NCBI RefSeq assembly: GCF_000185365.1
Contig: NZ_GL622241.1
Location: 1,273,133 to 1,324,351 of the forward strand
Direction: 5' to 3'
Length of the DNA stretch: 51,219 nucleotides
DNA from: Enterococcus italicus DSM 15952
Lineage (GTDB): Bacteria; Bacillota; Bacilli; Lactobacillales; Enterococcaceae
Under the pieces are notes generated by a model. The model saw only the letters and a list, made by a program, of their open reading frames with translations, searched no databases and was not told the DNA's origin. How positions within the stretch are numbered: position 1 is the first letter of the stretch; each line of letters opens with the position of its first letter. Made by a program: the position numbers and the translations under genes. Shown here one piece after another: positions 10,537 to 17,225 of the stretch.

Positions 10537-10670
10537 CTTCCAAAATGGAATACGATTATATATAGCCACCGTAGATTTAAAGCATCTACGTGGCGGCTTA
10601 ACATATCAAAAACTCCCTAGCCATCATAGATACAAACTGCTCGTTTGTATCCAAATTCATGAATACAAAC

Positions 10671-10730
10671 CTATCTAAAATAGCTAAAGTAGTAACGATT
10701 CAGTTGTGAGTGTTCTAGCATTTGATTCAT
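10671..10730 (-). CDS. Tyr/Phe-rich leader peptide of the aro operon
   Basis: This ORF has 19 codons and encodes MNQMLEHSQLNRYYFSYFR followed by TAG. Five of the last seven residues are Tyr or Phe, and the downstream operon makes Tyr and Phe. GGAG lies 8 bases before the ATG and a consensus promoter sits about 30 bases upstream. The stop codon abuts the first arm of the hairpin cascade, so a ribosome at the stop would cover it while one at the first Tyr codons would not. An overlapping ORF in another frame (ATG at 10734) has no aromatic run. The role as a regulatory leader is inferred from composition and position. Confidence 0.8.
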   Translation of the reverse strand: MNQMLEHSQLNRYYFSYFR

Positions 10731-10761
10731 ACATATCGCTCCAACCTGATAAGATGAATTT

Positions 10762-10790
10762 AGTATAGGTGCTTGCCATCTAATTGTCAA
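10762..10790 (-). promoter_or_regulatory. Promoter of the aro operon
   Basis: TTGACA (10785-10790) and TATACT (10762-10767) are separated by exactly 17 bases. The start of transcription is expected near 10755, leaving a leader of about 330 bases before aroE. It begins only 14 bases downstream of the stop codon of the transporter ATPase gene. Confidence 0.9.
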
Positions 10791-10804
10791 CCTTCTTTTT
10801 CCTT

Positions 10805-11575
10805 TTATGCGGGATAGGTGTCTTCGAAGAAACTCAACAAATCGACCATTGTTAGCTTCCTTTTTTCTTCTTCAGAAAAATCTTGAACAATTTTTCCTTT
10901 CTGTAGGACAATCAAGCGATTACCATAGCGCAACGCATCTTCCATGCGATGCGTGATCATTAGACAAGTCAACTTGTCTTCTTGCACCTTTTTATTGGTT
11001 AAATGCATTAATTGTTTTGACGTTTTTGGATCGAGTGCTGCTGTATGCTCATCAAGTAATAAAACGTCTGGTCGACGGATAGTAGCCATCAATAAGCTCA
11101 AGGCTTGCCTTTGACCACCAGAAAGATCTCCTGTCGGTGTATCCAAATGATTTTCTAACCCATTGCCTATTTTGGCACACATCGCATAAAAATGGTCGCG
11201 TTGTTTTTGCAGATTTCTAAGGCGAAATGCTCTTTTTTGGCCACGGAATTGGGCTAATAATAAATTCTCAGCGACAGTCATGCGAGGAGCTGTTCCCATC
11301 TTAGGATCTTGGAAGACTCGGGCTAGGTAGCGGGCTCTTTTTTCTTCCGAATAGCGTGTGATATCTGTATCATCCAACACGACTTCACCACTAGATAAGG
11401 CCAACGAGCCAGAAATGATATTGAAGAGCGTACTTTTTCCTGCACCATTGCCACCAAGGACAGTGACAAATTCTCCTTCATTGACAGTCAATTGCAAATG
11501 ATCGAGTAAGACTTTTTTTTCATTGGCGCCATTATTTATAATCTTAGTGGCTTGATTGATTGCTAAGCGTGCCAT
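10805..11575 (-). CDS. ABC transporter ATPase, TrpZ-type
   Basis: The protein has 256 residues and is a cytoplasmic ATPase. Walker A is LGGNGAGKST, the signature is LSGGQRQALSLLMA, Walker B is VLLLDEHTAALD and the switch His is in MITHRME. It partners the adjacent permease and two PF04392-type binding proteins. Family systems called TrpXYZ in streptococci are predicted tryptophan transporters; here the Trp-containing leader peptide upstream of the operon supports that substrate. The ATG directly follows the permease stop. No terminator is visible between this gene and the aro promoter, so some transcripts may continue into the aro leader. Confidence 0.85.
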   Translation of the reverse strand: MARLAINQATKIINNGANEKKVLLDHLQLTVNEGEFVTVLGGNGAGKSTLFNIISGSLALSSGEVVLDDTDITRYSEEKRARYLARVFQDPKMGTAPRMTVAENLLLAQFRGQKRAFRLRNLQKQRDHFYAMCAKIGNGLENHLDTPTGDLSGGQRQALSLLMATIRRPDVLLLDEHTAALDPKTSKQLMHLTNKKVQEDKLTCLMITHRMEDALRYGNRLIVLQKGKIVQDFSEEEKRKLTMVDLLSFFEDTYPA

Positions 11576-12460
11576 TTAGAGTTCCTCCTTTTCCAGTCCA
11601 GTTTTTAAGTTTAATGCTGATTTTAATTGCGGAATCAACAAACAAATAGATAAGATAATGGCTGAAAAAATCTTCAAGTAGGTCGTGTCAAAGCCAAGCT
11701 TAATCACTAATAAAATTAATAATTGATAAATGACACTACCAATGACTATGGCAATCAATCGCTCGAAAAACGTCACTTCGCCATAAAGGACTTCCCCAAT
11801 AATAATCGATGCTAACCCAATGACGATGACCCCCGTTCCTTTACTCACATCCGCATAGCCATCATTTTGGGCGATAAGCGCACCAGAAAGAGCAATCACC
11901 CCATTTGATAAAACCAATCCCATGATTTTCATCCAATCTGTTTGGATGCCCATCGAGCGAGCCATCGATTCATTGTCGCCAGTCGCGATGTACGCTTGAC
12001 CTAGATCCGTTTGGAAAAAGTAATACAATACAGCAAGTAAAAGTGCTAGGACAATTATGCCTAATACGACCGTATCAAAGTTCGTTGGCAATTGGAGAAC
12101 CTTTAAAGAATCCAATATTTTGGGCTGATTTAACAGTGAGAGATTGGGTGTTTGCATGACGAATAACATCACTGAGTTCAACGCTGACATAACCAAAATA
12201 CCAGCCAATAAGACAGGAATTTTTCCTTTTGTGTACAACAGGCCAGTCACTAATCCTGCACACATACCTGCTAAAATACCAAGTACTGTTGCTAAAATGG
12301 GTGAAATACCGTGAACAATAGCCGTCACACAGACCGCTCCTCCTAGTGGAAGGGAACCTTCTGTCGTCATATCTGGAAAGTTTAATATTCGAAACGTCAT
12401 AAAGATGCCAAGTCCAAGTATACTCCATAAAAATCCTTGGCCAATAGATGAAATAATCAT
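11576..12460 (-). CDS. ABC transporter permease, TrpY-type
   Basis: The protein has 294 residues, almost entirely hydrophobic, with about eight to nine predicted membrane segments. It begins MIISSIGQGFLWSILGLGIFM and has the branched-chain amino acid permease-like segment RILNFPDMTTEGSLPLGGAV, typical of permeases paired with PF04392 binding proteins. The start ATG is 1 base past the stop of the second binding-protein gene and the stop abuts the ATPase start. The permease role is firm; tryptophan as substrate is inferred from the leader peptide. Confidence 0.85.
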   Translation of the reverse strand: MIISSIGQGFLWSILGLGIFMTFRILNFPDMTTEGSLPLGGAVCVTAIVHGISPILATVLGILAGMCAGLVTGLLYTKGKIPVLLAGILVMSALNSVMLFVMQTPNLSLLNQPKILDSLKVLQLPTNFDTVVLGIIVLALLLAVLYYFFQTDLGQAYIATGDNESMARSMGIQTDWMKIMGLVLSNGVIALSGALIAQNDGYADVSKGTGVIVIGLASIIIGEVLYGEVTFFERLIAIVIGSVIYQLLILLVIKLGFDTTYLKIFSAIILSICLLIPQLKSALNLKTGLEKEEL

Positions 12461-12461
12461 G

Positions 12462-13481
12462 CTAGTCTCCCCCTACGATTGTTGCGTCTTTTAATACATC
12501 TTCTGGAATTGTGATACCTAATTCCTTTGCCTTCTCTTCATTTACAATGACATTCCCCGTTGATACGACATCAAAAGGCAAGGTTGTTTTACTCGTTTGT
12601 TTTAAGACTTTCGCCACTAGTTTTGCTGTACGGATACCAAGTTGATACTGATCTTGGCCGACAGTCGCCAAGCCGCCTTCTTCAACCATGTTATCAACAG
12701 AAACAAAGACTGGTTTCTTTGCTTTGTTTGCTTCGTTCACTAAGGTTTGAAATGCGCTAGCGATACCATTGTCTTGCGGAACATAGATGACATCTGTCTC
12801 TTGACTCATCACTTGGACGGTTTGTGCCAAATCATTGCTAGATTGAATTGCATAGCTTTTGATTTCGTACCCAGCTTCAGTACCTTTTTCCGTGATTGCT
12901 TTAACATAACTTTTTGAATTTTCTTCATTGGCGGAATAGATGACACCAATCGTTTTTGCATCAGGTAATAATTCTTTTAAAAGCTTGATTTGATCAGCGA
13001 TGGGAGCTTTATTTTGTACGCCGGTAATATTACCGGTAGGCTCTGTTACACTAGTCACTAGTCCCGACCCCACCGGATCAGAGATTGCACCTGCCACGAT
13101 GGGAATCGTCGTTGTTTCATTGGCAATGGCTTTCGCTGCTGGTGTTGCAATCGGAATTAAGACGTCAGGATTTTCTGACACCAATTGCTGGCTCATTGTT
13201 TTGAGCTTACTTTGATCTCCTTGCCCGTTTAAAAAGGTAATGGTCGCATTTTTCCCATCTGTATATCCTTCTTTATCCAAACCATCGATAATTCCTTTTT
13301 TGATTTGATCTAGTGAGGGATGGCTAATGTATTGCAAAATGCCAATTGTGTAATGTTTTTGCGTGCTTGTCGTGGTTGTAGCTACCTTGCTGGTTCCTTG
13401 TTGCAACCCTACGAGATACCCACCAATCCCCAATGCCAAAAAGAAAGCCAGACCGGCGATGCCCTTACTTAGTTTTTTCAT
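12462..13481 (-). CDS. ABC transporter substrate-binding protein, TrpX-type (second copy)
   Basis: The protein has 339 residues. It has an N-terminal hydrophobic segment (GIAGLAFFLALGIGGYLVGL) and then a two-lobed PF04392-like binding domain starting YTIGILQYISHPSLDQIKKG. It is a close paralogue of the preceding gene, sharing the HPxLD start, DQSKL, IATPAA and GGLATVG blocks. There is no cysteine after the hydrophobic segment, so it looks membrane-anchored rather than a lipoprotein. AAGGGG lies 9 bases before the ATG; an upstream TTG would overlap the previous gene and is less likely. Probable substrate is Trp or a related compound. Confidence 0.85.
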   Translation of the reverse strand: MKKLSKGIAGLAFFLALGIGGYLVGLQQGTSKVATTTTSTQKHYTIGILQYISHPSLDQIKKGIIDGLDKEGYTDGKNATITFLNGQGDQSKLKTMSQQLVSENPDVLIPIATPAAKAIANETTTIPIVAGAISDPVGSGLVTSVTEPTGNITGVQNKAPIADQIKLLKELLPDAKTIGVIYSANEENSKSYVKAITEKGTEAGYEIKSYAIQSSNDLAQTVQVMSQETDVIYVPQDNGIASAFQTLVNEANKAKKPVFVSVDNMVEEGGLATVGQDQYQLGIRTAKLVAKVLKQTSKTTLPFDVVSTGNVIVNEEKAKELGITIPEDVLKDATIVGGD

Positions 13482-13482
13482 C

Positions 13483-14499
13483 TCATTCGTCCCCTTCAAT
13501 CGTCGCTTTTTCTAAAATATCATCTGGGATATTAATACCAAGAAGTTCTGCTTGTTTTGTATTCACAATAATATCCCCACTAGAGAATGTATAGACTGGT
13601 GTGGTCGCTGGGTTTGATTTTCCATTTAAGATGGCCGCAACCATTTCACCTGTTTTGATGCCCAATTCTTTTTGATTGATTCCAACCGTGGCAAGTCCAC
13701 CTTGTTCGACCATGGTATCCACAGATGGGATAATCGGTGTTTTGGTTTTGTTGGCTTGGGCAACGACACTAGCCATGGCATTGGCAATTGTATTATCTAA
13801 TGGCACATAGATAAAATCGACTGCTTCACTCATTACTTGTACAGTTTGACTAATTTCATTGGTTGAAGGAACAGCATATTTTTTCACTGTATAACCCAAT
13901 GCTTCTGCAATTTTTGTCGCTTCTTCGACTTGATATTTTGAATTGTCTTCAGCCGATGAATACAAGATTCCGACTGTTTTGGCTTTTGGCAAAAGCGTTT
14001 GTGCCAATTCAAATTGAGCGTTGATTGGTGCTTTATCTGAGACCCCAGTTATATTGCCACCGGGTTCTTTTAAGCTAGCGACCAATTTGGCACTAACAGG
14101 ATCAGTCACTGCACCCAAAACGATGGGGATCGTCGAGGTTGTATTGGCTAGAGCTTGGGCCGCAGGAGTCGCGATACCAACCAATACATCTGCTTTATTA
14201 TTTACCAACTGCTCACTCATCGTTGCTAGCTTACTTTGGTCGGTTTGGCCATTTTGAAAGCGAATGGTCAAATTGTCACCTTCTGTATAGCCACCTTTTT
14301 TTAATCCTTCAATGACGCCTTCTTTAATGGTATCTAGTGCTGGGTGACTGACATATTGTAAGATACCTACCGTCTTATGAGTCGTTGTTTGTTCACTCGA
14401 TGAAGCCTTGGTCTGTTTCACACCCATGCCATACCCATACATCGACACTAAAAACCCAAATAATAAAAAATAGGAAAAAATCAAGCTTTTGTTTTTCAT
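13483..14499 (-). CDS. ABC transporter substrate-binding protein, TrpX-type (first copy)
   Basis: The protein has 338 residues and is the first structural gene of the transporter operon. It has a hydrophobic N-terminus (SLIFSYFLLFGFLVSMYGYG) without a lipobox cysteine, then the binding domain beginning VGILQYVSHPALDTIKEG, with DQSKLATMSEQL, GIATPAAQAL and EQGGLATVG. The ATG at 14499 is preceded by GGGGAGTAGAAAGA. A longer reading to 14604 would cross both leader terminators and is rejected. Its expression is predicted to depend on the Trp leader-peptide attenuator upstream. Confidence 0.88.
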   Translation of the reverse strand: MKNKSLIFSYFLLFGFLVSMYGYGMGVKQTKASSSEQTTTHKTVGILQYVSHPALDTIKEGVIEGLKKGGYTEGDNLTIRFQNGQTDQSKLATMSEQLVNNKADVLVGIATPAAQALANTTSTIPIVLGAVTDPVSAKLVASLKEPGGNITGVSDKAPINAQFELAQTLLPKAKTVGILYSSAEDNSKYQVEEATKIAEALGYTVKKYAVPSTNEISQTVQVMSEAVDFIYVPLDNTIANAMASVVAQANKTKTPIIPSVDTMVEQGGLATVGINQKELGIKTGEMVAAILNGKSNPATTPVYTFSSGDIIVNTKQAELLGINIPDDILEKATIEGDE

Positions 14500-14518
14500 T
14501 CTTTCTACTCCCCTTTTC

Positions 14519-14547
14519 ATAAAAAAAAACTGCATCGATTGGCAGTT
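14519..14547 (-). terminator. Second leader terminator before the TrpX operon
   Basis: On the minus strand AACTGC and GCAGTT form a 6-bp stem with an 8-base loop, followed directly by nine or more T residues. It lies just before the ribosome binding site of the first binding-protein gene and 12 bases after the stronger terminator hairpin. Confidence 0.65.
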
Positions 14548-14550
14548 GTA

Positions 14551-14584
14551 AAAACACAAAAGCCGCGTATAATCTACGCGGCTT
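14551..14584 (-). terminator. Main leader terminator before the TrpX operon
   Basis: AAGCCGCGTA and TACGCGGCTT form a perfect 10-bp GC-rich stem with a 5-base loop, followed by TTGTGTTTTT on the minus strand. The 5' arm GCGTAGAT overlaps the sequence that can instead pair with ATCTATGT at 14601-14608, giving an antiterminator. Confidence 0.85.
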
Positions 14585-14668
14585 CGTAAGTATTTATCCG
14601 ACATAGATACAGTTTTTAGATGTGCACTCTAAAAAGTTGTATCTATGGATATGAGTCCATCAATACAA

Positions 14669-14725
14669 CTACCTACGCCAAATTTGCCATGCTGTTGCTT
14701 GCATTTTCACGTGATTCGTTCTCAT
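14669..14725 (-). CDS. Trp-containing leader peptide of the TrpX transporter operon
   Basis: The ORF has 18 codons and encodes MRTNHVKMQATAWQIWRR followed by TAG. Two Trp codons lie within the last six sense codons. AAGGGGAG is placed 6 bases before the ATG and a good promoter lies just upstream. The stop codon abuts the first hairpin arm. The layout matches the Tyr/Phe leader at 10671-10730. Two Trp codons in so short a peptide, before a transporter of the TrpX family, argue for a regulatory leader. Confidence 0.82.
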   Translation of the reverse strand: MRTNHVKMQATAWQIWRR

Positions 14726-14756
14726 GATTTTCTCCCCTTTTTTTAATGTTGGTTAA

Positions 14757-14785
14757 AATATACCGTAACTTCCAACATCCGTCAA
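14757..14785 (-). promoter_or_regulatory. Promoter of the TrpX transporter operon
   Basis: TTGACG (14780-14785) and TATATT (14757-14762) are spaced by 17 bases on the minus strand. Transcription would begin near 14750, about 25 bases before the leader peptide ATG. Confidence 0.8.
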
Positions 14786-14792
14786 TCTTTTT

Positions 14793-15353
14793 TTAATTTG
14801 TTTCGTTATCTGTAATATTCCACATCGGTAACCGATTCATTTCCGGAATGAGTTCGCTAGTTGGTTTTTTAAGTGAGGCATAGGTAAATTGTTTCTTTTG
14901 TACCCCTTTTTGGAAAAAGACAAACGTTGCTTCACTTGAAGCTAGCTTGTATTGCATTTCGGTCGTCTGGACATCATAAACTAAGGGATAGACATAGATT
15001 ATCCGATTTAATTCAGATTCTTTTTCGTTTATTAACTGGAAAATCTTTTGATAATTTTTGGCTTGTGGGCTCACAAAAAGAACCGACAATGCAGCCTTTT
15101 TACTAACCATTTCATCTAACTCACCATATGGGATTAGCGTTAATTTTTTGGTTGTTTGAAATGCGTCGGTGGCGACTTCATTGATTTGCGATTGACGAAT
15201 CGACACACGCATCTGTCTCGTCAGTCTTATCCCAATAAAGATGACAAACAAAATAATAACCAAAACGATGCCACTTTTTACTACTTGTTTGCGATTGAGT
15301 GATTGGATCTTTTGCAACCACTGAGCAACTATACCTTTTATCTTATTCTGCAT
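14793..15353 (-). CDS. Membrane-anchored protein of unknown function
   Basis: I do not recognise this protein. It has about 186 residues: a short basic N-terminus, one membrane segment (VVKSGIVLVIILFVIFIGIRL), then about 145 residues predicted to face outside, with no cysteine. The first extracellular part (SQINEVATDAFQTTKKLTLIPYGELDEMVSKKAALSVLFVSP) reads like a divergent thioredoxin-like fold, but the active-site cysteines are absent. I favour the ATG at 15353, preceded by AAAGGA at 7 bases. The ATG at 15377 would sit almost at the predicted transcription start. It is divergent from rqcH. Confidence 0.6.
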   Translation of the reverse strand: MQNKIKGIVAQWLQKIQSLNRKQVVKSGIVLVIILFVIFIGIRLTRQMRVSIRQSQINEVATDAFQTTKKLTLIPYGELDEMVSKKAALSVLFVSPQAKNYQKIFQLINEKESELNRIIYVYPLVYDVQTTEMQYKLASSEATFVFFQKGVQKKQFTYASLKKPTSELIPEMNRLPMWNITDNETN

Positions 15354-15386
15354 ATGCTTATCCTTTACTTCATCCATTTCTCACTT

Positions 15387-15416
15387 ATAGTAGCAAGAAA
15401 AAAAGCATATCGTCAA
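15387..15416 (-). promoter_or_regulatory. Promoter of the anchored unknown protein gene
   Basis: TTGACG (15411-15416) and TACTAT (15387-15392) are spaced by 18 bases on the minus strand. The expected transcription start, near 15380, supports the downstream ATG at 15353 as the translation start. Confidence 0.6.
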
Positions 15417-15445
15417 GTTGCAATTATGAAGGGCGGTACATGTCT

Positions 15446-15473
15446 TTGTTTTTTACTGTATTTTCGTTATAAT
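15446..15473 (+). promoter_or_regulatory. Promoter of rqcH
   Basis: TTGTTT (15446-15451), a 16-base spacer and a perfect TATAAT (15468-15473) lie 33 bases before the rqcH ATG. It is divergent from the promoter at 15387-15416. Confidence 0.7.
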
Positions 15474-15506
15474 GATAGAAGAATCTATAGAAATGAGGGA
15501 TGAAAG

Positions 15507-17210
15507 ATGTCATTTGACGGAATTTTCACCCACTTAATGGTCCAAGAGTTATCCGAAACTTTAGTTAGCGGCCGAGTGAATAAAATTCATCAACCGTATG
15601 ACAATGAAATAATATTAGTCATTCGTACCAAAGGAACCACTCATAAACTGTTACTTTCTGCACATCCTGCTTATGCGCGAGTCCAGCTAACGAATATGAC
15701 GTACCAAAATCCAGACACACCACCTAATTTTGTAATGATGCTACGCAAATATCTGGATGGCGCCATCTTATCAAGTATCCAACAAATCGATAACGACCGC
15801 GTGATTCACTTAGTCTTCCATAAACGAAATGAACTCGGTGATTTAGAACATATTGTCTTAGTGGTCGAACTTATGGGGCGGCATTCGACAATCTTACTGA
15901 TGAATGAACAAACAGGAAAAATATTAGATACCATCAAGCACGTGGGTAGTTCGCAAAATAGCTATCGACTCTTGCTTCCGGGTGCAACGTATCTTGCGCC
16001 GCCACCACAAGATGCAGCAAATCCATATGAGCTGGCTGACTTGGAAGCCTTCGATAAGTTATCCACCTTGCCTGAATTCACAGCAAAGGCTATCCAGCAC
16101 ATCTTTCAAGGATTTGGCGGTGATACAGCCAGTGAATTAGCCTATCGCTTACAACAAGCACCTAATGCTCGCTTACAAGTATGGCAGGAATTTAAAAAAG
16201 ATCTATCATCGCCACAAAGTTGTTACTATGTTTTAGAAAAAAAAGAGTTTTTTACGCCTTTTTCTTTCCAATCACTTGATGACAAGGCAGTGAGCAAAAA
16301 GCAGTTTGCATCATTAAGTGCCTTATTAGATGCATTTTACCATGAGAAAGCTGAACGAGATCGTGTCAAACAGCAGGGCAGCGAATTAATAAAAAAGGTC
16401 GAAAATGATTTGAAGCGAAATGAAAGTAAGCTAAAAAAACGCGAACAAACATTGATCGATTCAGAATCCGCTGATGACCTACGTCAAAAAGCGGAATTAT
16501 TGACTACCTATCAAGCACAAATTGAGCGCGGTCTAAATACGATTGACTTACCGAATTATTATAAAGAGAACCAAGTCGAAACAATTGCACTGAACCCGGC
16601 TCTATCCCCTGTGCAAAATGCTCAACGCTACTTCCAAAAGTATCAAAAATTAAGGAATGCGGTAAAACTAGTCGGAACGCAAATTGCAGAAACCAAACAA
16701 GAAATCCTCTACTTGCAATCGGTCTTATCCCAGCTCGAGCTTGCTCATCCCTCTGAAATTGCTGGCATTCGAGAAGAATTGATTGCCGGGGGGTATTTAA
16801 AACCTTCAAAACGGGTGCAACAAAAGCGCACAGCAAAATCCAAGCCAACCATGTTCCGCTCAACAGACGGAACGGAAATTCTTGTTGGAAAAAACAATCT
16901 AGAAAATGATCAACTGACGATGAAGCTAGCGAGAAAGACGGACTACTGGTTACATGCCAAAAATATCCCTGGCTCTCATGTCATTGTGCGCTCTGATGAC
17001 CCTAGCGAAGAGACGTTACTAGAAGCTGCTGAAATTGCCGCCTTCTATTCAAAATTTCGCCAATCAGCGCAAGTCCCTGTGGATTGTGTGCAAGTCAAGC
17101 ATATCCGAAAGCCCAATGGCGCCAAGCCCGGATTTGTGATCTATGAAAATCAAAAAACCTATTTTGTCACTCCGCATGAAGAACATGTCCTTACAAAAAA
17201 AACTAGCTAG
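15507..17210 (+). CDS. rqcH: Rqc2/NFACT family ribosome quality control protein (FbpA/EfbA-like)
   Basis: The protein has 567 residues, the typical length. The NFACT-N domain starts MSFDGIFTHLMVQELSETLVSGRVNKIHQP, followed by coiled-coil segments around residues 285-330 and 370-410. The C-terminal NFACT-R domain has DYWLHAKNIPGSHVIVR. In Bacillus the protein recruits tRNA-Ala to stalled 50S subunits and adds alanine tails to nascent chains. The enterococcal and streptococcal homologues were first named fibronectin-binding proteins although they lack a signal peptide, as here. GAGGG lies 7 bases before the ATG. It is transcribed alone and convergent with the carbonic anhydrase gene. Confidence 0.93.
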   Translation: MSFDGIFTHLMVQELSETLVSGRVNKIHQPYDNEIILVIRTKGTTHKLLLSAHPAYARVQLTNMTYQNPDTPPNFVMMLRKYLDGAILSSIQQIDNDRVIHLVFHKRNELGDLEHIVLVVELMGRHSTILLMNEQTGKILDTIKHVGSSQNSYRLLLPGATYLAPPPQDAANPYELADLEAFDKLSTLPEFTAKAIQHIFQGFGGDTASELAYRLQQAPNARLQVWQEFKKDLSSPQSCYYVLEKKEFFTPFSFQSLDDKAVSKKQFASLSALLDAFYHEKAERDRVKQQGSELIKKVENDLKRNESKLKKREQTLIDSESADDLRQKAELLTTYQAQIERGLNTIDLPNYYKENQVETIALNPALSPVQNAQRYFQKYQKLRNAVKLVGTQIAETKQEILYLQSVLSQLELAHPSEIAGIREELIAGGYLKPSKRVQQKRTAKSKPTMFRSTDGTEILVGKNNLENDQLTMKLARKTDYWLHAKNIPGSHVIVRSDDPSEETLLEAAEIAAFYSKFRQSAQVPVDCVQVKHIRKPNGAKPGFVIYENQKTYFVTPHEEHVLTKKTS

Positions 17211-17225
17211 TTAGCTAGTTTTTTT
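17199..17225. terminator. Bidirectional terminator between rqcH and the carbonic anhydrase gene
   Basis: AACTAGCT and AGCTAGTT form a stem flanked by an A run on one side and a T run on the other, so it can end transcripts from both strands. It contains both stop codons. Confidence 0.75.

Larger units (their letters stand above)
10494..10730 (-). promoter_or_regulatory. Ribosome-mediated (leader peptide) attenuator of the aro operon, Tyr/Phe-responsive
   Basis: Directly after the leader peptide stop come segments able to pair only in alternation: A (10661-10670), B (10643-10652), C (10628-10637), D (10584-10598), E (10564-10576), F (10520-10529), then the terminator. A-B and B-C are each about 10 bp. 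C-D pairs through GTATCTA with TAGATGC, D-E is a 13-bp stem with a 2-base bulge and no T tract, and E-F is 10 bp with one G-T pair. A ribosome at the leader stop would cover A, giving B-C, D-E and the terminator. A ribosome stalled at the Tyr/Phe codons would leave A free, giving A-B, C-D and E-F. The pairings are seen; the mechanism is inferred. Confidence 0.75.
14551..14725 (-). promoter_or_regulatory. Ribosome-mediated (leader peptide) attenuator of the TrpX transporter operon
   Basis: After the leader stop come three arms and a terminator. A (14657-14668) pairs with B (14636-14648) over about 12 bp. B (14628-14646) pairs with C (14602-14620) over 18 bp with a small internal loop. The 3' part of C, ATCTATGT, pairs with GCGTAGAT of the terminator. 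A ribosome at the stop codon would cover A, letting B-C and the terminator form. A ribosome stalled at the first Trp codon, 18 bases before the stop, would leave A free, giving A-B and then the C-terminator-arm antiterminator. No T-box consensus is present. The pairings are seen; the mechanism is inferred. Confidence 0.78.

Noticed and set aside
10684-10734. Alternative leader ORF (MYESNARTLTTESLLL) overlapping the Tyr/Phe leader
   Set aside because: Its ATG is only 4 bases from GGAG and the peptide has no run of any amino acid relevant to the operon.
10494-10804. T-box in the aro or Trp leader
   Set aside because: Neither leader contains the TGGNACCGCG block that is plain in the alaS leader; the stop-codon-adjacent hairpins and aromatic peptides explain them better.
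14500-14604. N-terminal extension of the first TrpX-type protein
   Set aside because: The stretch is the attenuator, with two terminators; the start at 14499 has a strong ribosome binding site and begins a hydrophobic N-terminus.
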